Shown here piece by piece: positions 1 through 10,049 of a stretch of 20,102 bases of DNA. The first letter of the stretch is position 1. The number at the start of each line of letters is the position of its first letter. Both the position numbers and the translations under genes were made by a program. This stretch comes from Conidiobolus incongruus B7586 (lineage: Eukaryota; Entomophthoromycota; Entomophthoromycetes; Entomophthorales; Conidiobolaceae), in the NCBI GenBank assembly GCA_000697335.1, contig JNEM01010331.1:1-20102 (forward strand), read 5' to 3'. The notes under the pieces are model-generated. The model saw only the letters and a list, made by a program, of their open reading frames with translations. It was not told where the DNA came from and ran no database searches.

Positions 1-1351
1 TTGATATTTTTATTAATTAATTTAAATTTATATTTTGATATATATAAAATACTTATATAACTATTATTATAATATTTTAATAGTTTTTATATAATATAAA
101 AAAGTGTTTTTAATATATTTTTTAATTATATTAATAATTAAAAAATTGATAATTAAAGTTAGTTTTTAATAAGATTTAAGAAATTTTGTTTTTTTAATAT
201 TAAAATAATTTACCTAATGATAAATAATTAATTCAAATAATTCCTCATTATCAAAAGTTATTTGTAAACTTTAAATATTATTAGTGGATTTATAATTAGG
301 ATTTATTAATATTAAAATAAAAAACTTTTAATGATTATTATTTCATTTAAAAATATTAAATTCAAATAACAAATTTATAAAGGTTATTATAAATATATAT
401 AATTTAAAACTATTTATTTTTTTATTTGTTTTGTATTAATTTATTATTTGAAATTAATAGTATATTTAAAAAATCAAAAATTAAAAAATTTCCTATTTTT
501 TAAATCTAAAATAATAATTATAAATATCATGTTATATGATATAGTAAATGAAAATATGTAAACCAATCATATGATGCTTTAGATGTGATAACAAGATTTT
601 TAATCTAAAAAGAAAATAAATTCAAAAAACTGTCCATATATTTTTAATTTTTTTTTAATTTCAAATTAATAAAATAATAATAAAATTAAATATTGGTTCA
701 TGATTAATAATAATCTCATTTGTTGATGAAATATATATAAAGTGATTAATATCAAAATAGTTAAGACTACTATATACAAAACATTATTTCATATATAGCC
801 ATAAATTTATAATCGATTTTTTAATTAATACCATATATTATTAGATATTTTTAATTTTACAAATATAAACTTCAAATATTAAAATTAAGTTCATGCAATT
901 GAGGTATTGCAATATTTTCATTTTAATAAAATCATCCTTAATTCGATACATTCTTCGATTTCATAAGTAGACAAATTATTGAATATATATTATTAATTTG
1001 ACGAAAAATCAACTATTAATTCAATTTCAGTTTTGTTCATTACTTATTATTCCAATTCTGATTCTCAAAAATCGTGAGACTGCATGTTAATTTAAGGGTT
1101 TATAAACTGATTAATAATTTAGTTTTATTTGGGTTTTAATATATCAATTTTATTTAAATGTTCATAGCTATTCTGTACTATATTTTAATATGATATAATA
1201 TATCATTAAACTTGAACATTGTTTATAATTAATTCTAAATTATTATTATAAATGTATACACCTTTTTCATTATTGTTTTTATTCAAACTTATTAAAATAT
1301 GAAATATAGTACTGGATATAAATTTAGTGAAAACCTGTTTTGAGGTGAGTA

Positions 1352-1371
1352 AGTTTTTCATATGAAAAACT
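1352..1371. repeat. 20-bp perfect palindrome
   Basis: AGTTTTTCATATGAAAAACT reads identically on both strands with no loop. It could extrude as a cruciform or bind a dimeric protein. It lies about 0.9 kb upstream of the monooxygenase start and no function is known. Confidence 0.7.
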
Positions 1372-1770
1372 CAAACTAATTAAATAGTTAATTTTAGATC
1401 ATAATAGATAAAATGAGTATAATACAAAAATGATGGATACAATATTTTTATGGTTATAATAATTGAAATAGAATTGAAGATTTGTTAATACATACATATA
1501 ACTAAGTGATAGATATATTGTTGACTGAAATACTGTAAGATTGAATTTTTTGTATATTTATTATCAAAGATATTGGAAAGAAGTGATAATGTACTCTAGA
1601 TCCAATTTAATTAATTTAAAAATTAATCTTATAAATTTGATTTTATTCATTTTGAAAAATTGGAAATATTAAAAATATATTGATATATAATCAAGATATA
1701 TTCAAATATTACATTATTTTAGAGTTAATGTAAGATTGACGAGAGTATTGTTTATCAATTATTTATTCAC

Positions 1771-1839
1771 AATTGTAATTTTTCTGGTGGCTTGGGATTA
1801 TAAGCCTTTGGTAATAATCCTATCTGTTAAATTACAATT
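1771..1839. repeat. Nested inverted repeat (hairpin in hairpin)
   Basis: The outer arms AATTGTAATTT (1771-1781) and AAATTACAATT (1829-1839) are perfect 11-bp complements. Inside them GGATTAT (1795-1801) and ATAATCC (1814-1820) form a second 7-bp stem around a 12-nt loop. The inner part is locally richer in G/C than its surroundings. It could be a structured RNA, a very small foldback element, or chance in AT-rich DNA. No target-site duplication was evident. Confidence 0.5.
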
Positions 1840-1853
1840 TTTTCAGGGATTAA

Positions 1854-1861
1854 TGATGTCA
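1854..1861 (+). promoter_or_regulatory. CRE-like bZIP motif TGATGTCA
   Basis: TGATGTCA differs by one base from the canonical CRE TGACGTCA bound by ATF/CREB-type bZIP factors. It lies about 440 nt before the monooxygenase ATG, and a second copy follows 107 nt further on. Function is inferred from the motif only. Confidence 0.3.
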
Positions 1862-1960
1862 GTTTGAAATACATTTTAAGTGGTAAAGCTTAAGCTTGGA
1901 ATTTTGTTCATTATTCAGTTTTTACAATGGGATAATAGATAAAAAAAATATTTTCTTAGA

Positions 1961-1968
1961 TGATGTCA
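1961..1968 (+). promoter_or_regulatory. CRE-like bZIP motif TGATGTCA, second copy
   Basis: A second exact TGATGTCA, about 340 nt before the monooxygenase ATG. Paired copies in one upstream region make a chance match somewhat less likely. Binding is untested. Confidence 0.3.
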
Positions 1969-2219
1969 GCATCCTCAGAAATCCAAAGTTCATAATATCC
2001 ACAAATTTATATCATTTTAATAGTTTTTGTCTTGATTTATTGGAAAATCTTGATATTATCAAGAACTAAAAATGATTCCATAAATTTAAATAATTTGGAT
2101 AATAGTTGATTCATGATTGGATAATTATCCGATATTTATACAAATAATAATATTGATTGGATGATATCCAAATTAGTTATTTGGTTGATAGCAAATAAAG
2201 AGTGAAAATATTGAAGTGC

Positions 2220-2236
2220 TATAAAATCTATAAAAG
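2220..2236 (+). promoter_or_regulatory. TATA boxes of the monooxygenase gene
   Basis: Two TATA elements stand side by side, TATAAAA (2220-2226) and TATAAAAG (2229-2236). They lie 66-82 nt before the ATG at 2302, a normal position for a short 5' leader. Confidence 0.55.
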
Positions 2237-2301
2237 AGAGCTAAGAGGATGAAATGGACTAATCTTTTGTACGATAATTTAATCTAAAAAAATTGTTGAA
2301 A

Positions 2302-4139
2302 ATGAATTATGCAACAAACTATACTGATGGATCTCAACCTAGAATTGGAATAATAGGAGCTGGGTAATCTATATTAGTTTTGAATCATACTATCAACTCA
2401 TTTTAACGATTTAGAATATCTGGTATCGTTATGGCAGTATATTTAAAAACCAAATTAAATCACGATAATTTTATCATGTTCGAAGGTGAAAGCGAAATTG
2501 GTGGTACTTGGTTAATGAATACATATCCAGGGGCAGCTTGTGACATTCATAGTCATCTTTACTCCTTATATCAAAGTTTAAATCCAGGTACCTTTATAAT
2601 ATCGATTAATAATACTTTATTTCAATAACATGCATAATTTAGATTGGAGTAAAAATTTTTCAGGACAGGAAGAAATACTTAATTATTGGCTAAACATTGT
2701 TGAAAAATATGAGATTAGAAAGCATGTTGAATTTAGATCTTGGGTTGATAAAGCTAGATTTGATTCTGATGCGAATAAGTGGGTTTTAGAAGTTAAGAAT
2801 AGTCAGAGTGGCGAAACTAATCAATTTAAGGTTGATATACTGTAAGTTATAGTATTTAATTTGTATTATATTTCATTCATGATTTAATAATTATGAATAA
2901 AATAGTATTGGAGGGGTTGGATACTTGCGTATTCCCAATATTCCCAAAGAATTAACCAGTTTTCAAGGACCTATGATGCATTCTGCTAGATGGGATCATT
3001 CAATTGATCTTACTAATAAAAAAGTAGGGATTGTTGGTTCTGGTGCAAGGTGATTATCATTAAATTATAAAATTCATCATCTTTAATAAATTTTAAATTA
3101 GTGCTGTCCAAATTGTTCCCAGTATAGTACACAAAGTATCCGAATTACACACATTTCAGAGAAACCCACCTTATGTAATTCCTAGACTCAGGGGAGATTA
3201 CTCAAAATTGTTCAAAATTTGCTTAAAATATATTCCTAAATTCACAACTCTATTGTATTGGTCTATATTTTTCATGGTAAATTAAAATTTTACTTAAATA
3301 TTTCAAATTAACTAATATTATTCAGAATGAATTCTTATTATTTCCAGGATTTTATAAAGATTCTTTCTTTTCAAAAATTGTGACTTGGTTCAATAAGAAA
3401 TTTATTGCATATTCTATTAAAGATCCTAAAAAACGAGAGTTGATGACTCCTAAATATCCATTTGGCTGTAAGCGTGCAACCCCTTCAGATACTTATTACC
3501 AGGCAATCGATAATAGTAAAGTGACCATTCACGACGGTAATATTGACAAAGTAGAAGGAAACACTATTTATCTCAAGGATGGTACATCACAAACTGTTGA
3601 TGTTTTAATATTAGCAACCGGATTCAAAACCAATTCCCCATATAAAGAAATCGATATCCAAAACTTGAAGGGAGATCACATTGATGCGGATTTAGAAAAA
3701 GCCAATACTATTCCATTAATGAATTATGGTATTACATACACTGGAATGCCAAATTTCTTTATGTTATACGGCCCAACTACCAATCTTGGACATAATTCAA
3801 TTATTTTTATGGTTGAGTGTCAAGCTAGTTATATAATCAAACTTATTGGAAAGATGATGAAATACAGCGTGGGTGTTATCGATTTGAAACCAGAAGTTGG
3901 TGAAGTCTATTGGAAATGGGTCCAAGATAAAATGAAGTTGACTACCTGGAGTACCAACTGCAATAGCTGGTATAAGAATAAAAATGGAGAGGTAAATAAT
4001 ATAATATACTCAATCGGAATATATTATTTCAATGATATATATTTAGGTAATCACTAACTGGCCCTGTCCACCCTTTGAATATTATTTATATACTTTAAAT
4101 CCCAAATTATCTGATTATAATGCAATTAAGAAGTTGTAA
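2302..4139 (+). CDS. Flavin-containing monooxygenase, Baeyer-Villiger type (7 exons, 503 aa)
   Basis: Exons are 2302-2363, 2415-2587, 2643-2841, 2906-3049, 3102-3276, 3326-3991 and 4047-4139. All junctions are GT..AG, and joined they give 503 codons with no internal stop, a usual family length. Visible motifs: FAD-binding GxGxxG at residues 19-24, then GGTW (50-53) and NTYPGAACD (56-64); the Baeyer-Villiger fingerprint FQGPMMHSARWD (164-175, FxGxxxHxxxWD); the NADPH Rossmann loop GSGASA (189-194); YPFGCKR (295-301); and LATG (347-350). Such enzymes use FAD, NADPH and O2 to insert an oxygen into ketones, giving esters or lactones, or oxidise N/S atoms. The substrate cannot be told from sequence. 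There is no signal peptide, so it is probably cytosolic. The start ATG sits just before the FAD loop and 66-73 nt after TATA boxes. A decayed paralogue follows in the same orientation, so this is a former tandem pair. Confidence 0.9.
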
Positions 4140-4819
4140 ATCGATTTTTTACAGTCAATTTTAATAATAAAATATCAAAACTTGAAAGATCTATAAATAA
4201 CTATTGAATTATTTTAAATTTGATTTTTAAAATTATTAGCATATTTATTAGAAAAGAGCATCTAACAATTGTTGTAATATTTCTATAATACTATTCATTT
4301 AAATTAGTTAGATTTGACATAATTAAATCTTTATCAAAAATATTAAACTTAATTTGATTTAATATATCATGAATATGATATCCAAGTATATAGAACTATG
4401 TATAAATGTAATTATAATTTTAAAAGATAATCTCTACTTATTGAAAATTTTGTATCACATATATATTACTAAAAATTTTAATATTACTATACTTAGTAAT
4501 AAAATATACAATCCAAAGATCAATATTAATGATGTATACCCTTATAGAAATTGGAAAATAAAATAAAAATATATTATCTGAAAGTAAACTTATTAAGTTT
4601 AAGAATATATACATAGCTAATGACTATATAATCATCAATTTAAGTTATTAATTGTCAGAAAATATTTCGTGAATTCAATAAACTCCATTGTCGATTATAT
4701 TTATTCAAATGATAATATTATGTCATTAAAATTGATTATAATAAGATTATTTATATTACCCTAATTTTTATTATTTATCTGATAAATAGATCATTTAATA
4801 CATTTTTTATTATTTCTTT
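4140..4819. other. Spacer between monooxygenase and its decayed paralogue
   Basis: AT-rich sequence with no recognisable remains of the missing first exons of the downstream pseudogene. An open frame of 65 codons at 4369-4566 is Ile/Asn/Lys-rich and looks like chance. Confidence 0.5.
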
Positions 4820-5930
4820 TAATCTTGATTTGAGCAGAAAGAAAGTGGGAGTTACAGGTTCAGGTGCAAGGTAAAATACCAGGTTAAAATTATTTTTTAA
4901 AATGCTGAGGTTTAAAGTATAATCAAATTGTACCTAATATCGTTTACAAAATATCCGAAATACATTTTTTTAAATGTTTTCCAGCATATGCGATACCCAA
5001 GAATCAGGTCATGCTCTCCAAGATTTTTAAATTTTGCATGAGATGGATCCGATTCCTTTATAGCATACATTATTGTTTATTAAATTTTGTTTTATTATCA
5101 ATTTCTAATATGGTGGCTATGATCAGAGATTTAATTCTTTGGATGTTCTACTTGTTTTGTGACTATATCCTAATTATTGGGTTCTGAAGTTTCTAGAATG
5201 GGAGAATCAAGCCTATTTGGACAATACAATTAAAGATTCTGAAAAAAGAGCAAAGATGAAGTTCAATTACGGCTTTGGATTCAAAAGTGCGACTCTTACT
5301 GATATTCATTTTCAAGCGATCAATCTCGACAAGTTTTATGTACATGATGATAAGTTGATAAAATTCGGGATAATAGCTCAAAATATTAGATATTCTAGTT
5401 CCAGCAACTGGCTTTAATAATCAATCTCCTTGTAATGACTTGGATATTCATAAACTTGACGGCGATCATATTGACTCTTGCTTTAACAGTCCTACCAAAG
5501 CCCCAAGCTTCAACCTAGGTATTACATACTCGAAAACACCGAATTTTTTCATGACTAAAGGTCTTATCACCGAATTGGCAATCAGTTCAGCAATATTTAT
5601 GACTGAGTGTGAGGTGAATTACATCATTAAAATGATTAAAATATGATGATATTCGATTTAGCTCAAGTGGATCTGAAGCTAGAAATTAGTGACTTACTTT
5701 GGTAGTGGACTGAGAATCAGGTTAAACCTATTGTATGCTACAATCATTCTAAGAGTTGGTACCTAAGCATTAAAGGAGAAGTAATGTTTAAACTTTTTTA
5801 TAATAATTACAAACTCATTCATATTATTTAGATTATGTCAAATTCGCCAGAGTTTACTAACAGTCACCACGTCAAAACTTTGCATCCTAATATTCAAAAT
5901 TTCAATTATAAACTTATATACCAGAGTTAA
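4820..5930 (+). pseudogene. Decayed tandem paralogue of the flavin monooxygenase
   Basis: Pieces in order match the intact upstream gene from its second Rossmann loop to its C terminus. They are DLSRKKVGVTGSGA (from 4823; intact KKVGIVGSGA), an intron at the same place (about 4871-4917), a QIVPNIVYKISEIH segment (from 4923), KDSEKRAK and GFGFKSATLTDIHFQAI (5229-5322), VPATGF (about 5397-5414), DGDHIDS and GITYSKTPNFFM (5458-5553), then NQVK..SWYLSIKGE up to a conserved final intron near 5782 and a last exon ending at 5930. Exons 1-3 and the Baeyer-Villiger fingerprint are missing. At least three frameshifts (start of exon 5, about 5345-5390, about 5640) and one in-frame TAG (about 5704) break the rest. 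Protein divergence is substantial, so this is an older paralogue rather than a fresh copy. GC content stays above the spacer level, consistent with former coding DNA. Confidence 0.85.
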
Positions 5931-6191
5931 AATTAATTAATGTTTATAAAAATTGGGTGCAATTTAAAAATGGTACAAAGTTTATTAATTTGATAAAGTT
6001 ATAATTTGAAATAAAAATTTTTCAATGGTTCTATAATAACAAATACTATTTATCATATTGTTTATTAAAAATATTCAAAATCAAACTGTTTTGTTGAATT
6101 GACTTGATCATTTCATTTGAATAATTTCAATCAATAGTTAAAAAATAAACTAATATATCTCACTTTATATAATATCATTATAGTGATAATA

Positions 6192-7030
6192 ATGAGTATT
6201 TCTACAGCAGCATATCTGGACAAACCAGCTGGATACTTGCCATAAGGTATTAGAATTACAGAATATACTATAATCGATTCGTAACGGTTATTAAAAGTTG
6301 GATGAACTGGAACAAAGGATAGAATTACAGCACAAACTTGTGAAATTATCCAATTATTTTAATTCTATAATTTTTGATATAGTTTATACAATTATCAACC
6401 AAAAATTTATGATTAAAATTATAATTAAATTTTAAAAAAGAAATAGCGAAAAATTGGGAACAAACCAGCTTGACCGGGTCCTAGATAGGACAACAGCAGC
6501 AAAAATATTATGAGTTATTTAAACAGCTTTATCAATATATCAGAATAGTGAGGAAATATCAGAAACATCTCTAGAAAGAGATTTTAATATTTTTAGCTTA
6601 ACAGGCAAGATTCACATTTGTAATTTTCAACCTTCAGCTTCTCAGTCATGAGCTTACAGATAGATTGAGCATTAAGTAAACCTATGTTCCTGCAAGAGAA
6701 TCTACTCAAGCACCAAAAACTTTATTTCAACCAGCGTCTCTATAATTTGCCTCACCAATCCATCGCCCTCTCTCACATTAATAAGTGCTTGTTGCGATTC
6801 CCAAAAAGACGCATTCAGTACAAGGAGAAACATTAACTGAGACCTGCATTACTGAAAAAAATCTCAACTAGAAATTCGTTTTCAGCCCAAAAGGAGCATT
6901 GTATATTTTCTTTGATGTAGGAAACAACTAATGGTTACTACTTAGATAAAGATAATAAAAGAGAATCTAAGATAATGACTATTTGAAAGATAAAAGTGAG
7001 TTTAATATAAACAATAAGATATTCATTTGA
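6192..7030 (+). pseudogene. Unidentified coding-like block interrupted by TAA/TAG only
   Basis: This block is richer in G/C than its flanks (line 6721-6780 is 25/60 G+C). It starts with ATG at 6192 (MSISTAAYLDKPAGYLP), in a frame met by two TAA and one TGA before 6352. After a probable intron, the frame of 6413-7027 runs about 205 codons between two TGA codons. It holds about 14 TAA/TAG and no TGA, while TGA occurs 11 times in the other two forward frames of 6440-7000. With TAA/TAG set aside, composition looks protein-like and Gln-rich (for example IGQQQQKYYELFKQLY and FVFSPKGALYIFFDV). I recognise no family. Options are a host gene decayed mainly by C-to-T change (CAR to TAR), DNA from an organism reading TAR as glutamine, or coincidence. 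It follows the monooxygenase pair in the same direction. No methionine codon occurs in the second part, so it would be an internal or final exon. Confidence 0.4.
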
Positions 7031-7660
7031 TTCTAATTACCCTGAATTGGCTAGATTAAGAAATTTTAAAACTAAGTCACTCAATTTATTCCGCGAATAC
7101 AATTAAATTTGGAAACTTTACAAGTTTAGTAATAGATAATGAATATCTTTTGGATATTGTTATTGTGTTAAAGAGACTGATCAAAAAAAGCTTTTGAAAT
7201 AAAATTTTCATAACACAATGTAATTCTTCTGATTAATTAAATATTATCTAAATTTATTATAGAAGATTTTAACCTCTTATTCGTAAAATGTATTTAGAAT
7301 TATAATCTGAGCAAGATTTGATTATTTTATTCACAATTTTCTAATAAATAATTAACAAATAATAGTATTTTTTTTAGAAAATAGAATAATTTATAGTTTT
7401 TAATTTATATAAATATTAAAGCTTTTTAAACAATAAAAGCAAAAATTAAAATCATAGTAATATTCCTTATGTTTTTGATATGATAATAAAATTTAATATG
7501 TCTTAAAATGAGAATTCCTACACCAAAATCACCATATAGAATGAATACTCCCCAATTTCATTCACTTAACTACATATTTTATCATACCAACCAATTAAAA
7601 TCTTCCATCATTCAAAACCATAATAAATTGATAAATCATAGTAAAAAGTGGTTGCATAAA
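7031..7660. other. AT-rich spacer before the I78 inhibitor gene
   Basis: I see no gene or RNA here on either strand. The only regulatory signals found lie at its right edge (7670-7692). Confidence 0.5.
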
Positions 7661-7669
7661 TAACCAAAA

Positions 7670-7677
7670 TGACGTCA
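7670..7677 (+). promoter_or_regulatory. Palindromic CRE (TGACGTCA)
   Basis: This is a perfect 8-bp CRE, the classic ATF/CREB bZIP site. It lies 9 nt before a TATA box and 44 nt before the ATG of the I78 gene, a close core-promoter position. Such a site is a plausible route for stress or cAMP control; that role is inference. Confidence 0.55.
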
Positions 7678-7685
7678 AATAATAG

Positions 7686-7692
7686 TATATAA
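7686..7692 (+). promoter_or_regulatory. TATA box of the I78 inhibitor gene
   Basis: TATATAA ends 28 nt before the ATG at 7721. This implies either a very short 5' leader or use of the internal ATG at 7766. Confidence 0.5.
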
Positions 7693-7720
7693 TCTATCTC
7701 TCAGTCTAAAATTACAACAA

Positions 7721-8051
7721 ATGAAATTGAGTTATCTATTAAAATTAAATAAAACAGTATTAGCAGCTATGAGTTTAAATCCAGCAGAACAGTACACCCA
7801 TCTCGTCGGTAAAACTTTAATTGAAGCAGGGCAAGAAAGCAACTTTCAGAAGACTGACAACCATGTAAGTAAACTTACATATAATATTTATTATTTAATT
7901 TATTAAATTGACTTAGGTATTAGAGAGTGAATTACCAGAGAACCGTAGAATAAAGAAACCAGGCTTCGGTTATACTTGTGACTTTGATGAAGATCGTCTA
8001 GAAGTGACTATTGACTCAAATAATGTGATCAAGTCAGTCCGCAATGGTTAA
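7721..8051 (+). CDS. I78-family peptidase inhibitor, probably intracellular (2 exons, 92 aa)
   Basis: Exon 1 is 7721-7864, a GT..AG intron is 7865-7916 (52 nt, phase 0), and exon 2 is 7917-8051. The C-terminal half has the I78 / potato-inhibitor-I-like pattern: a strand ending in RRIKKPG (58-64), an exposed loop (65-71), DRLEVTID (74-81), then NNVIKSVRNG (83-92). The N-terminal HLVGKTLIEAG matches the usual opening VGK..EA helix. The best-known relatives are Aspergillus elastase inhibitors (AFUEI), which block serine proteases by inserting the loop into the active site. The first 16 residues (MKLSYLLKLNKTVLAA) are only weakly hydrophobic, so secretion is doubtful. Met16 (7766) is an alternative start, giving 77 aa. 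The intron sits where the second I78 gene at 12.97 kb has one, supporting common descent. One Cys (69) only, so no internal disulphide. The promoter has a perfect CRE and a TATA box. Confidence 0.8.
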
Positions 8052-10049
8052 TAGATATGTACAAGTAAATATATATTTTTAAATTTTAATAGTTAAATAA
8101 TTTATATATTATAATTTTTTTGAATAGTATTTTTGAATGTTTATATCCTTTTATATCAATATTTGACTTTAAATATGGGCTATCATGAGTTTAAATTTTA
8201 TAAATCCAAATTCTACTTAAAATTATAATAGAAAAATACTAATCATATTATAAATGAATATAAAAAATACAAATACTTATGACTTAAAACTGTTCATAAT
8301 TTTATTTATAATTTATTTAAACATGTATTACTTCAACACCAAATTATTCAATAATTTTATTTTTTTTGTTTTTGTCAAATATAGTGATAAATATAATTAT
8401 CCAATATAACAAATTATTTTAATTAATGAGAATAAATTTTTGATTTTTTTATTATTATTATTTCATAATATAGCTGGATTATTTTATAATGATATCATGA
8501 GCATATTGTTTTGATATATGGTAACAGTTTTAATGAATAATGATTAATATAAACCATTAATTATATTATTTTAAAATTATTAACAATGGTCAAATGTTAT
8601 TCAAATAATATTTTAAAAATTACAATAAACTTCACTAACTTAAAACTTTTTCACATTCAAATTTTAATACCAAATATTACAACATTCTTTTTTAGCTATT
8701 ATTAACCAATGTTTGAAGTTTTATTTTTAAATTATTCATTATCTTTACAAAAGATAATATCTGAATCTTTGCCAAGATTTTTCTATTTGTATATTTAAAA
8801 AATTGTTAAAATAGTATTCACATACTATATATATAAATAATTAAATTAATTTTAAAATTTGGTCAAAATTGGTATTTTTGGACTTTAATAACTCTTTTAT
8901 TTATCAGTTTAAATGCTTAATAATAAGATATATTAATATATAAATATTTTCTTCATCGAATGGATGAATATGTTATTAATAAGGCAAATTCAATACAGAA
9001 TTCTCAATGTCATTCTGGGCACTTTTGATGCTATATTTAATTACTATTAAATAATTCGACAGTCTAATCAGTAATAAATTGGTATCAATAGAATAATAAG
9101 TAGAATAATATTAAATATGATCTAATATCCTTATTATCTTTCATTTTTTAAAAAAAACCAACATCACATTATATTTACAAAATACTTAAAATATAATTAA
9201 AGCATCACACATATATTAAATTTATTAATATCCTAGTAAAATTAAGATACTGAATTAATTTGAAAAAAAATAATTAGTTATGAATAGAAATGAAATTCAG
9301 AGTCAAAAGTGTCTGATATCATTTGGAAGAACGTATAATATTGACTCTATTGTTTCAATTCATCTCATTTCTATTATTATTTTTTTGGTAAAATCCGATA
9401 ATTAAAATTTGAATAAAAATACTAGGATGTTGTATCAAAATTTCTCAGATTATATATACATTATTTATTTAATTTTTTTAATTATCTATTAATAATATTT
9501 AAAAATTCATTTATTAGTATTCATAATTTAGAATTTTTTTGTTTAAAATTTATTGATTGTTATCAAATTTATTGAAAACTCAATTTTTATTATTATCCGA
9601 TTCATTATAAATATAGTTTCAGTTTGAAGAACCAACATGTTTAATGATAATCTAAATATACTATTGTTAATCAGTATTTAAATTATATGCTAAATATATA
9701 ATTATTTCATTTTGCAATATTACCGAGTGATAAAGATGTTATATACTTGATAAAATTATTAGATTATTATTATAAATTTTTATAAATGACTATGATTTAA
9801 TATCAAATATTTAACGGTATTCGAGATTATCCATAATAGCGTTCAATTTCAAGTTCTTCAAAATTCGACGTATTTGGAAACAGTCGGTAAATCTATAAGT
9901 TTAGTAATTTGAGAATATAATAATGTGGTTAATAGTATATATATTCATCTGATAAGCCATATTTGTATTTTGATGTTAATAATTAAGAGCTAAATTTTAA
10001 GTTCTACATCTCTTATTTATTTTAATTAATAATAACATAAATATTAACA
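8052..10049. other. 2-kb AT-rich intergenic spacer
   Basis: No gene, RNA or mobile element recognised. The content is A/T runs, short TA repeats and scattered slightly richer patches (for example around 8950-9020 and 9815-9890) that do not give a readable frame. Confidence 0.55.

Larger units (their letters stand above)
1..2219. other. AT-rich spacer upstream of the monooxygenase gene
   Basis: No open frame or RNA gene could be supported on either strand. The stretch is dominated by A/T runs. It holds a nested hairpin (1771-1839), a perfect palindrome (1352-1371) and two TGATGTCA motifs (1854-1861, 1961-1968), each annotated separately. Confidence 0.6.

Noticed and set aside
2302-4139. Reading the host as a species with reassigned stop codons because of the 6.4-7.0 kb block
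   Set aside because: The monooxygenase, desaturase, uL14m, I78 and surface-protein genes all end at TAA where family homology ends and contain no internal TAA or TAG.
4369-4566. 65-codon plus-strand open frame between the monooxygenase and its decayed paralogue
   Set aside because: The product is Ile/Asn/Lys/Tyr-rich low-complexity sequence typical of chance frames in AT-rich DNA, with no family match and no promoter.
5193-5381. 62-codon minus-strand frame
   Set aside because: It is antisense to the decayed monooxygenase copy, whose plus-strand pieces align with the intact gene.
6291-6352. Apparent ribosomal protein eS28-like string (KVG, then a stop, then TGTKDRIT)
   Set aside because: The similarity to the VLGRTGSRGGVT motif covers only a few residues, and nothing before or after fits that protein.
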